A DNA stretch of 10,812 nt from Thermoplasmatota archaeon (GTDB lineage: Archaea > Thermoplasmatota > Thermoplasmata > Halarchaeoplasmatales > Halarchaeoplasmataceae): assembly GCA_018610025.1 (NCBI GenBank), contig JAHENW010000070.1, positions 1 to 10,812 on the forward strand, in the 5' to 3' direction. Below, piece by piece: positions 1 to 6,035 of this stretch (positions are counted from its first letter, which is position 1; every line of letters begins with the position of its first letter). Below the pieces are notes generated by a model, which was not told where the DNA came from, did not search any database, and saw only the letters and a list, made by a program, of their open reading frames with translations. The position numbers were made by a program, and so were the translations under genes.

Positions 1-433
1 AGTCCTGCCCACTCCTCATCTTGATGTACGTTGAACGGTTGTTCATCTGATGTAGAATACTGTTGGATACGTTCTCTGTCAAGAACAGTGGGTTGAACAG
101 GTGAACGCCTTGATTGAATTCACGGAAAACCTTCCTGTCCTCGTGTAGAAGGTACATACCAGAGTTCGTAATATTCAGCGTGTAAGTCTTACCGTTTATA
201 GTTCCAGGTGCGTAGAACTCCGCCCTCCTGCTCTCGTTGTAAGAAACTAAACCCTTGAACTCCCCTTCAACGGTTGATAGTTCGTTCACTATATCTGCAA
301 ACCCCTCTGCCCTCTCCTCCAGGGCCAGTTCTTCCATCGAGTTCCTGTGCCACTGGTAAACGCCTATCATGGAAGCTGTCAGTAAAATAGCGGCCACGAT
401 CCAAACCATCTTTGAAGAGAGGTAGTCTAACAT
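1..433 (-). CDS. Membrane-anchored secreted protein, N-terminal part (cut by window edge)
   Basis: An open frame starts at the ATG complementary to 431-433 and runs without a stop to the window edge, giving the first 144 residues. Residues 9-27 form one hydrophobic segment after a short polar N-terminus, so this is a signal anchor or uncleaved signal peptide with the rest outside the cell. An acidic helix-like stretch (about 33-52) follows. A later stretch (residues 75-88, APGTINGKTYTLNI) resembles the 'LP..I.G..Y.I.I' pattern seen in archaeal pilin-like and other small secreted membrane proteins. N-x-S/T sequons occur at N66, N88, N121 and N132. A TATA-like box lies about 28 nt upstream of the ATG with no Shine-Dalgarno motif, so the mRNA is probably leaderless. 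I do not recognise the family; the pilin-like assignment is a weak inference and the C-terminus is unseen. Confidence 0.72.
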   Translation of the reverse strand, partial: MLDYLSSKMVWIVAAILLTASMIGVYQWHRNSMEELALEERAEGFADIVNELSTVEGEFKGLVSYNESRRAEFYAPGTINGKTYTLNITNSGMYLLHEDRKVFREFNQGVHLFNPLFLTENVSNSILHQMNNRSTYIKMRSGQD

Positions 434-456
434 CTAGGGGCGGTGAATACTTCGTA

Positions 457-465
457 CATATAAAA
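457..465 (-). promoter_or_regulatory. TATA box for the 1-433 gene, probably leaderless
   Basis: On the minus strand the box reads TTTTATATG, centred about 28 nt before the ATG at 433. Archaeal transcription usually starts about 25 nt downstream of the box centre, which puts the start within a few bases of the ATG. There is no purine-rich ribosome site in between. The call rests on motif and spacing only. Confidence 0.5.
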
Positions 466-473
466 TTTGTCTA

Positions 474-494
474 TAAATAAAAGGAAAAGGGTTT
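474..494 (-). terminator. T-rich terminator after the large surface protein gene
   Basis: Directly after the TAA stop (495-497) the minus strand reads a run of T-rich groups (CCCTTTTCCTTTTATTT) without a hairpin. Archaeal RNA polymerase commonly terminates at oligo-T tracts. It precedes the TATA box of the next minus-strand gene, so it would separate the two transcripts. The T runs are short, so read-through is possible. Confidence 0.35.
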
Positions 495-3400
495 TTAGAA
501 CTCTCCTTCGTACTCTTCCTCCCATCCTCTCTCTTCTACACCCCCGCTCTCTTCACCATATCCTTCTTCTGGAGGTTCTCTTGGTCCACCTTCTTCTCGA
601 TAGGGTTCCTCGAACTCCTCACCCTTTCTTCTTTTCATCGCTAGTGCGACGATTATCCCGCCGATCACCACCGCGGCGATGAGGATAAGTACCCACCATG
701 GGATCCCGGCTAGGCCTTTCTTTTCCGTGGTGAAAGACCACTCTTTATTCATGCTGTTCCCGTGCATATCCTCTCCACTCACCGTTACATTGTAGTTCGT
801 ATCGTGATCTAATTCTTCCTTGGGCTTGAAGGCCATCTTGGTCCCGTTCTCGTTAAATTCCGTAGTCCCTTGGACTTCTTCGTCTCCTGAAGAAACCGTG
901 ATGGTTACGGATGATCTGTCCATCTCTTCACTGAATTCCACCGTTAACTCCGAATCGACGCTCACCTCTTCCTTGCCCTCACCCGGTGACATATCAATTA
1001 TGGATGGAGGTACGGTATCCACTACAGTCTCCGCCTCGACCAGCGGGTCCTTGTTTTCTTCTTTATCGAATGTATCTCGGGCAAGTGAATAGAACTCATA
1101 GTGTCCGTCGCCGTTGTAGTCAGTGGTATTGAACATGAATGAAGACGATACGGAGGTGCCCGAGATAGAATCGTCGGTCGATGCCTCTTCCCAGCTCTGG
1201 TCATTGTACCGGTAGTAGAGTGTTATGGAGGAGAGGCCGTAATCGTCCTGGGCGCTGTAGCCTATCTCGAATTCAGCATGGGTCTTCGATGAGGGTAGAT
1301 CATCGACCTCTGAGGTAGGGGCATCGTTCGATTCGGTGGTGAAATTGAACGAGTAGTTATCCCCACCGACCCCATCGCCGTCGCCGTCAAGTTGATTCCC
1401 TGCTTCATCCTCGGCCCCGGTGATATTGATGGTATATTCCGTAGTGGGAGAGAAGATATCGTGGGAGAGAGTCACAGTGGTGTTGTTACTGCTCCACATT
1501 TCACCCCATCCGCCGGGATCTGGATCCGCTACAAATTCAAACGTAGAAGTGTTGATAGATTCATTGAATTCCACGAGGATATTTTTGGTTAACTTCACAC
1601 CAGATGAATCATCCGCTGGGTCAGTTCTATTGACTGTGGGTGGCGTAGTGTCCCCTCCACCGCCGTCGGACGGTTCGACCAGGGGGAAGTGATCTAGATT
1701 GTAGTATCCATTCCCCATGTCCGTATCTGGCCACGGCGTCTTAGTATCACCTATGCCGTCGCCGTCGGTATCCGAGCCGGTATAGTCACTCCAGTAATTT
1801 CCCCTTCCGTCGGTGCCTGAGCTGCCTGTGGTGTTCCATGAGCAGTTATAGGATGAGTTATCGGAGGAATAGACCTGATAGGTATTCTGGATTATGTCGT
1901 TGTGATGGAACAGATTCTCATCATAAGTTGGGTCATCGTTTATATTGGTCAAGTTGAAACCCTTCGTGTTGTTACTCACTTCATTGTATTTTACGGTATT
2001 ATTATATGAACCATCGAGGTAGATACCGTTCACACCTTTCCTTATCGTATTATTGATTATGGAATTTGATGGATCTGCATAAAAATAGGACCGTATCCGA
2101 ACCGATATGTTGTTTCCATAGAAGCTGTTCTTTCGCACTTTAGACCTGTTTCCGTAAAGGACAACACCATCTTGGTTATCTTTTATCTCTGGATTGTCTG
2201 AAATATTTATGTAGTTCGTACCATCTGCAGTCCTAATTCCATCCGAGTTATTGTAGAAGGAAGACTGCATCACATCACTGTACGAAGAGTGCTCTAGGTA
2301 CACCCCAACTGTACTATGAGAGACATTACTGTTAGTGATCCTGACCTCTTCTGAAAAACCACCCACTATACCGCCATCTACGTCGGATATCTGGACATTA
2401 CTTGGATTTACTTCGGAACAGTTGGCCAGGATGATCTCCCCTGGGTTGGTATAGGTTAGAGAACCAGTTTGATTCTTGAAGTAATAGATGTCATCACCGT
2501 TAGCCGTATTTCCGCTGAACGTGTGGGAATACCAGTTCATGATATGGTCTCCCCTCATCATTATACTGTCGTCCTGGAATGTGTTGTCAGTGACGATAGT
2601 GTGGTTGGTAGAGTGCATGTACAATCCCATCCGATGGTCGGCAATATTATTATTTGATATCTCTATGTGTGAAGAGGAGATAGTGTATATCCCATCCCTG
2701 TTCCTCATTACATGGTTCTCTTTGATGGTGGTATTTTTACACTCGTATAGTAACACCCCAAACTGGTTGTCATCGATATAATGGTTGAAAGAAACGGTGG
2801 TATTTTCACTTTGATAATCGAAGATCCCCATATAGGTATTGTTTATTATATTTTGATTGTTGGATATTGTGGTATTGGTTGAATCGTAGTTAAACACGCC
2901 ATAGTCTGTGTTGGTTATATTTTGATTGTTGGATATTGTGGTATTGGTTGCAGCGTAGTTAAGTACGCCATAGTCTGTGTTGGTTATTTTTTTGTTTCTA
3001 GAGATAATGTTGTTCGAACCACCATATACAACGATGGTATAGGAACTTCCAGTGATATTGCCATTACCGAATATCTGATTATCGTCTCCAAACATTATAA
3101 GGATATTGTAATCTGAACCGTTTATCACGTTGAAGTTAGTCAGGTTGTTTCCATTTCCCCTGAATTCGAGATAGCCCGAGCCTGTGCAGTTGATCGTGGG
3201 CATGCCATTTCCGATCTTTCTCCCCTGAATCAGAAGATTATTGTTATTCACATTGAAACTTTCTTCGTACTGGACCCCCGTGCCATTTACCTTGATAGTG
3301 TCTCCATCGGTAGCGTTCTGGACTGCATACTTGGTCTTGTTGTATGAGACCATATCGGTGTTGTCCACCCACAGGGTGTTTCCTGCTCTGGGTGCAGAAT

Positions 3401-3689
3401 CAATGTTTTTATCAGAATCTATTTTTCTATCAGTTTTAATCTCCTTTATCTCTGGGGGCGATGGTATCTCTTTCTGTATCTCTTGAATATAATCTCCGTC
3501 CTTTAGCAGTTTTTCCTTTTTATCTACTTGAGAAATATCTTTTTCCTCAAGCTTTTTATCGGTTTTCTCTGGCTTCAACTCTTCATTATGTCCTTCTATC
3601 GCTGCGAATCCGACTGTCAAACCACTTATTACTAAAAGTCCCACGATTATAATACAAATCTTTCTTCCGGTAGGAAGATGTTTAATCAT
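495..3689 (-). CDS. Large membrane-anchored surface protein: NosD-like beta-helix plus Ig-like domains
   Basis: The chosen start (ATG, 3687-3689) gives 1064 residues. It has GGAGG at 3698-3702, 8 nt upstream, and the TATA box lies just before that; an in-frame ATG at 3752 lies upstream of the TATA box and is unlikely to be used. Residues 10-31 are a signal segment, followed by a Lys/Glu-rich linker to about 100. About 104-615 is a right-handed parallel beta-helix made of roughly 23-residue coils (NTTISNN, DYGVFNY) as in NosD/PbH1 proteins. The usual archaeal tail follows with a DTDGDGIGD calcium-type loop (about 640-648). Then come a Big_5-like Ig domain (683-785), a second beta domain (790-891) and another Big_5-like domain (894-988). 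A membrane helix (995-1018), RRK stop-transfer and an acidic Gly/Glu tail of 42 residues end the protein. I count about 27 N-glycosylation sequons in the helix. A role in adhesion, polysaccharide binding or S-layer is likely; the substrate is unknown. Confidence 0.88.
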   Translation of the reverse strand: MIKHLPTGRKICIIIVGLLVISGLTVGFAAIEGHNEELKPEKTDKKLEEKDISQVDKKEKLLKDGDYIQEIQKEIPSPPEIKEIKTDRKIDSDKNIDSAPRAGNTLWVDNTDMVSYNKTKYAVQNATDGDTIKVNGTGVQYEESFNVNNNNLLIQGRKIGNGMPTINCTGSGYLEFRGNGNNLTNFNVINGSDYNILIMFGDDNQIFGNGNITGSSYTIVVYGGSNNIISRNKKITNTDYGVLNYAATNTTISNNQNITNTDYGVFNYDSTNTTISNNQNIINNTYMGIFDYQSENTTVSFNHYIDDNQFGVLLYECKNTTIKENHVMRNRDGIYTISSSHIEISNNNIADHRMGLYMHSTNHTIVTDNTFQDDSIMMRGDHIMNWYSHTFSGNTANGDDIYYFKNQTGSLTYTNPGEIILANCSEVNPSNVQISDVDGGIVGGFSEEVRITNSNVSHSTVGVYLEHSSYSDVMQSSFYNNSDGIRTADGTNYINISDNPEIKDNQDGVVLYGNRSKVRKNSFYGNNISVRIRSYFYADPSNSIINNTIRKGVNGIYLDGSYNNTVKYNEVSNNTKGFNLTNINDDPTYDENLFHHNDIIQNTYQVYSSDNSSYNCSWNTTGSSGTDGRGNYWSDYTGSDTDGDGIGDTKTPWPDTDMGNGYYNLDHFPLVEPSDGGGGDTTPPTVNRTDPADDSSGVKLTKNILVEFNESINTSTFEFVADPDPGGWGEMWSSNNTTVTLSHDIFSPTTEYTINITGAEDEAGNQLDGDGDGVGGDNYSFNFTTESNDAPTSEVDDLPSSKTHAEFEIGYSAQDDYGLSSITLYYRYNDQSWEEASTDDSISGTSVSSSFMFNTTDYNGDGHYEFYSLARDTFDKEENKDPLVEAETVVDTVPPSIIDMSPGEGKEEVSVDSELTVEFSEEMDRSSVTITVSSGDEEVQGTTEFNENGTKMAFKPKEELDHDTNYNVTVSGEDMHGNSMNKEWSFTTEKKGLAGIPWWVLILIAAVVIGGIIVALAMKRRKGEEFEEPYREEGGPREPPEEGYGEESGGVEERGWEEEYEGEF
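2850..2987 (-). repeat. Two near-identical 69-bp tandem repeats inside the beta-helix
   Basis: Units 2919-2987 and 2850-2918 are direct repeats of 69 bp differing at 4 positions by my reading. Each encodes one 23-residue beta-helix coil of the form ITNTDYGVxNYxxTNTTISN plus NQN. Neighbouring coils are related at protein level only. This points to a recent in-frame duplication of a single coil. Confidence 0.85.
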
Positions 3690-3697
3690 ATCATTTT

Positions 3698-3702
3698 CCT
3701 CC
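3698..3702 (-). promoter_or_regulatory. Shine-Dalgarno deciding the start of the surface protein
   Basis: The minus strand reads GGAGG followed by 8 nt and then ATG at 3687-3689. The next in-frame ATG upstream (3752) has no such motif and sits upstream of the TATA box, so this site decides the start. Confidence 0.7.
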
Positions 3703-3724
3703 GGATAAATATCTGAAGGGAATG

Positions 3725-3736
3725 ATATATATTTTT
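3725..3736 (-). promoter_or_regulatory. TATA box for the large surface protein gene
   Basis: The minus strand reads AAAAATATATAT, centred about 26 nt upstream of position 3704. That start would give a leader of about 15 nt holding the GGAGG site. The box lies between the oligo-T tract after the upstream amphi-Trp gene and this gene, so the surface gene is probably its own transcription unit. Confidence 0.5.
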
Positions 3737-3751
3737 CGCCAAATATTCTCA

Positions 3752-3770
3752 AAAATAATAAAAAAAGGTT
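3752..3770 (-). terminator. Oligo-T terminator after the amphi-Trp gene
   Basis: Immediately after the TGA stop (3772-3774) the minus strand reads CCTTTTTTATTATTTTT, a dense T-rich tract typical of archaeal intrinsic termination, with no preceding stem. It separates the amphi-Trp transcript from the surface protein gene. Confidence 0.5.
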
Positions 3771-3771
3771 T

Positions 3772-4065
3772 TCAGGAGACCTGGGGTGCTTCGTCTTCCC
3801 TTTTCCCTTTCATCTCCAGTTCTATCTCCAGTTCTCTCTCGCCGTATCCCTCGAAATCGATCTCTAGTTCTATCGGCTCTCTGAACTTGAAAGGTATCCT
3901 CCAGTCTCCCGTTTCCACTGTTACCTCATCGCCTTCCTTCATCTGTTCACCTAGGGCTATGAGGAATTCTGCTGTCTGTTCCCTGTTCAGGTAGACTTCA
4001 TGTTCCAGGTCTCCTTCGGTGATCACCTTCTTTTCATCCGATCCTTCACTCGGTATCTCGGGCAT
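3772..4065 (-). CDS. Amphi-Trp domain-containing protein
   Basis: This small soluble protein of 97 residues matches, by reading, the amphi-Trp domain common in haloarchaea, methanogens and some bacteria. After a polar N-terminus (1-22) comes a strand plus the helix LNREQTAEFLIALGEQMKEG (26-45). Next are the strand pair DEVTVETGDWRIPFKF (46-61) and the alternating hydrophobic/acidic strands IELEIDFEG and ELEIELEM (65-85), the amphipathic pattern that names the family. Oddly, the position after the last strand where I expect a Trp is Met (M85); the only Trp is W55. The start ATG (4063-4065) is followed by a good frame and lies about 36 nt from a TATA element shared with the divergent regulator gene. 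A T-rich terminator follows. The function of the domain is not established; no membrane segment or enzyme motif is visible. Confidence 0.8.
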   Translation of the reverse strand: MPEIPSEGSDEKKVITEGDLEHEVYLNREQTAEFLIALGEQMKEGDEVTVETGDWRIPFKFREPIELEIDFEGYGERELEIELEMKGKREDEAPQVS

Positions 4066-4096
4066 GTTTTACACCATTTCGGTCAAAAAAATTATT

Positions 4097-4105
4097 ACAT
4101 ATAAA
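4097..4105. promoter_or_regulatory. Single TATA element readable in both directions between divergent genes
   Basis: The 77-bp gap between the divergent starts (4065 and 4143) holds one convincing box: ACATATAAA on the plus strand, TTTATATGT on the minus. It is about 36 bp from the minus ATG and 42 bp from the plus ATG, so starts about 25 bp away would leave leaders of about 11-17 nt on both sides. A second candidate (AATTATA, about 4118-4124) is too close to the plus ATG for normal spacing. The shared use is inference. Confidence 0.5.
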
Positions 4106-4131
4106 GATTCTTAGGAAAATTATACTTGCAA

Positions 4132-4138
4132 GAGGTGA
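4132..4138 (+). promoter_or_regulatory. Shine-Dalgarno for the ArsR-like regulator
   Basis: GAGGTGA ends 4 nt before the ATG at 4143 and matches the 3' end of 16S rRNA well. It supports this start and shows that this gene, unlike several neighbours, is read from a leadered mRNA. Confidence 0.6.
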
Positions 4139-4142
4139 AAGC

Positions 4143-4472
4143 ATGAACGCTCCCCGAGAACCGCTTAAGATATTGGGCTCCAAGGCCAGGCTGCAGATAC
4201 TCAAGGTTCTGTCTAGAAGGGACATGTACGTGTCGGAGATAATGGATCAGGTGGGAATGGACGGAAAGACGGCCAAACACCATCTTCAGGTGCTGGAAGA
4301 GAACGGTATCGTATCTTCCAGGATTGAGGGAAGAAGGAAGTACTACTCGATGAAGAGGGGAGTAGAACTGCATATCTCACCCTCACCGCAGAGAAGATAC
4401 GAGGTGAGGTTTCCCAGGCAAGAGGGCGATAGTTTAAAAGGAGAAGAAGATATGAATAGAGAGCGACCATGA
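4143..4472 (+). CDS. ArsR-like winged helix-turn-helix transcription regulator
   Basis: This DNA-binding protein has 109 residues. Residues 5-24 (REPLKILGSKARLQILKVLS) are the standard first helix of archaeal ArsR-type winged-helix proteins. The HTH spans about 28-54 (YVSEIMDQVGM, then the recognition helix KTAKHHLQVLEENGIV), and the wing is RIEGRRKYYSM (60-70). The C-terminal 35 residues are basic then acidic and look flexible. There is no cysteine at all, so it is not a Cys-thiolate metal sensor of the classical ArsR/SmtB kind. A good ribosome site (GAGGTGA) precedes the ATG. The stop overlaps the start of the next gene by 4 bp (ATGA), so the two proteins are translationally coupled. It likely controls this pair and perhaps the divergent amphi-Trp gene through the shared promoter; that is inference. 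Confidence 0.85.
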   Translation: MNAPREPLKILGSKARLQILKVLSRRDMYVSEIMDQVGMDGKTAKHHLQVLEENGIVSSRIEGRRKYYSMKRGVELHISPSPQRRYEVRFPRQEGDSLKGEEDMNRERP

Positions 4473-5233
4473 GAGCCAAGATCATATCCTCACTGCTGGC
4501 CATATGCATGCTCGGGGTCCTTATACATGGAGGGAGCGCCGGCGGCGACGTGCTGAAAAACCTAGTGGCCCACAGGGCCGTCTCGGAGCCCACTCTAGAC
4601 GGGGTGATGTCACCCGGGGAGTGGCGTGATGCTAAGAGGTACAAGTTCGCCAACGGTTTCGACCTTCGTCTAAAGAATACGGAATCAACGCTGTATATCG
4701 GGTTGGAAGTGGAGGACTCAACTCCCGTGTATCCAGAATACGAGGAGGGGGTTATCAAAAGGGTCGATCTACTGGCGATCCACTTCGAACCGGTGGAAAA
4801 CTCGAGCTGGAGTTATTCTGATGGCCATCTCACTTTTATAGAAAAGGGCGTGACGTCTAGATGGCGCTTCCAGGATTTTGGTATAGAGATCACTGAGAAC
4901 TCATCCTCGAAGGCCGAATGGGATGTGACCAGGAGGGACGACTCGTACGTCTACGAGATCGAACTGAAGAGGAAGGCCCTGGGCATCCAGGAACTCATCG
5001 TTCCTTTCAATATACACTTCATCCAGTACAAGAACTACGGTAGGTACGCCCATTTCTCCACGAGCCGCTATCTCGCCCCAATCAACTTCACTTCCCTCAC
5101 AGTGCGGATGTCCAATTTTTCTGCCGTTGAAGATCAACTGCCGTACCTGGCTTACTCCGTTGCTGGCATGATGGCTCTGCTGTGCACCTATACTGCTTAC
5201 AAATACCAGAAGACCAAAACCGCGAAAAGATAA
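4469..5233 (+). CDS. Membrane-anchored extracellular DOMON/CBM9-like protein
   Basis: The protein has 254 residues. Residues 1-24 are a signal peptide (hydrophobic IISSLLAICMLGVLI, then GGSAGG). The body from about 33 to 215 has the pattern of DOMON/CBM9-like beta-sandwiches: TLDGVMSPGEWRDAKRYKF (42-60), then a strand FDLRLKNTESTLYIGLEVEDST (64-85), then VDLLAIHFEP (99-108). Related folds bind sugars or heme b, as in cellobiose dehydrogenase cytochrome domains or ethylbenzene dehydrogenase gamma subunits. No ligand residues can be assigned here. Residues 224-245 form a C-terminal membrane helix followed by a short basic tail (KYQKTKTAKR), so the domain faces outside. Sequons are at N111, N144, N207 and N216. 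It overlaps the upstream regulator gene by 4 bp and has no good ribosome site of its own, which indicates coupled translation. The DOMON call is a fold-level reading and the function is unknown. Confidence 0.75.
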   Translation: MRAKIISSLLAICMLGVLIHGGSAGGDVLKNLVAHRAVSEPTLDGVMSPGEWRDAKRYKFANGFDLRLKNTESTLYIGLEVEDSTPVYPEYEEGVIKRVDLLAIHFEPVENSSWSYSDGHLTFIEKGVTSRWRFQDFGIEITENSSSKAEWDVTRRDDSYVYEIELKRKALGIQELIVPFNIHFIQYKNYGRYAHFSTSRYLAPINFTSLTVRMSNFSAVEDQLPYLAYSVAGMMALLCTYTAYKYQKTKTAKR

Positions 5234-5236
5234 ATA
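5225..5236 (+). promoter_or_regulatory. Weak TATA-like box for the btpA gene
   Basis: AAAAGATAAATA is centred about 28 nt before the ATG at 5259, with a T-rich spacer and no ribosome site, consistent with a leaderless start. The box overlaps the end of the upstream gene. Co-transcription from the regulator promoter is equally possible. Confidence 0.35.
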
Positions 5237-5258
5237 CCATTTTCTACTTTTTTATCCC

Positions 5259-6035
5259 ATGGAACCTTTCGAAAAGAAGAAACCCATCATAGGGGTGGTT
5301 CACCTGTTGCCTCTTCCTAGCAGTCCCGAGTACAAGGGCATGGACCGCGTTTTGAAGAGGGCGAAAAGAGATGCGGAGAAGCTGGTCGATGGAGGGGTCG
5401 ACGGGCTGCTGATAGAAAATTACGGAGATGTACCATATCTCAAGACGGTGAGAGAAGAGACCGTTGAGGGGATGAAAGAGGTCTGCGATGTCATTAAAAA
5501 GAATCAGGACCTGCCCATGGGTGTGAACGTGCTAAGGAACGATTGGAGGGGGGCGCTTGAAGTGGCGATCAGCTGTTCTCTAGCTTTCATCAGGATCAAC
5601 GTCTACACAGGCGTGGTTTTCACCGACCAGGGCATCATCGAGGGTCAGGCCGGGAAGATCCAGAGGTATATCTCCAAGAACGATATGGATATTGATATAT
5701 TCGCAGACGTTCATGTCAAGCACGGTAAAACCTTATTTCCAGAAGAAATAAGCGAGGCTGCCAGAGATGCTGTGGAAAGGGGTCAAGCCGATGCGATCAT
5801 CGTGAGTGGGAGTAGGACGGGAGAGGCGGTTGATAGAGAGGAACTCGAGAAGGTGAAGAGCGTTGTGAACACTCCCGTTCTTATCGGCTCCGGTCTGAAA
5901 AAAGAAGGGAAAGAGATGCTGAAACTGGCCGACGGAGCCATCGTGGGTACGGCCTTCAAAGAGAAGGGTGAAACCACCGCTCCGGTTGAGGAGGAAAGGG
6001 TGAAGGAGTTAGTTGACGAATTTAGGGATTCCTAA
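5259..6035 (+). CDS. btpA: BtpA-family TIM-barrel protein
   Basis: This soluble protein of 258 residues matches the BtpA/SgcQ family along its length. Recognisable parts are KPIIGVVHLLPLPSSPEYKG near the N-terminus (8-27), VDGLLIENYGDVPYL (48-62), MGVNVLRND (about 87-95), FIRINVYTGVVFTDQGIIEG (110-129), ADVHVKHG (149-156), ADAIIVSGSRTGEAVD (177-192) and the C-terminal phosphate-loop-like VLIGSGLKKE and DGAIVGTAFKEKG. Length is normal for the family. In cyanobacteria BtpA is needed for stable photosystem I; archaeal members occur in non-photosynthetic cells and have no settled role. The barrel and phosphate-binding loops suggest a small phosphorylated substrate (inference). The start lies 25 bp after the DOMON gene, without a ribosome site. 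It ends tail-to-tail with the M48 protease gene, and the two stop codons overlap. Confidence 0.9.
   Translation: MEPFEKKKPIIGVVHLLPLPSSPEYKGMDRVLKRAKRDAEKLVDGGVDGLLIENYGDVPYLKTVREETVEGMKEVCDVIKKNQDLPMGVNVLRNDWRGALEVAISCSLAFIRINVYTGVVFTDQGIIEGQAGKIQRYISKNDMDIDIFADVHVKHGKTLFPEEISEAARDAVERGQADAIIVSGSRTGEAVDREELEKVKSVVNTPVLIGSGLKKEGKEMLKLADGAIVGTAFKEKGETTAPVEEERVKELVDEFRDS

Noticed and set aside
1372..1390. GCCGTC-type microsatellite, also near 1755-1770
   Set aside because: It encodes DGDGDG calcium-type loops in the surface protein and is explained by protein function.
2850..2987. CRISPR-like direct repeats
   Set aside because: The repeats are contiguous 69-bp units in frame with a beta-helix protein; there are no unique spacers.
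467..3652. Several open frames of 60-97 codons on the plus strand opposite the large surface protein gene
   Set aside because: They lack ribosome sites, have low-complexity shadow translations (Ser/Leu/Val-rich) and sit fully inside a well-supported gene. They reflect the repetitive composition of that gene.
4213..4758. A 181-codon minus-strand frame opposite the regulator and DOMON genes
   Set aside because: It covers the junction of two well-supported plus-strand genes with a coupled ATGA overlap. Its own translation is Ser/Pro/Arg-rich without motifs, and it has no promoter or ribosome site.
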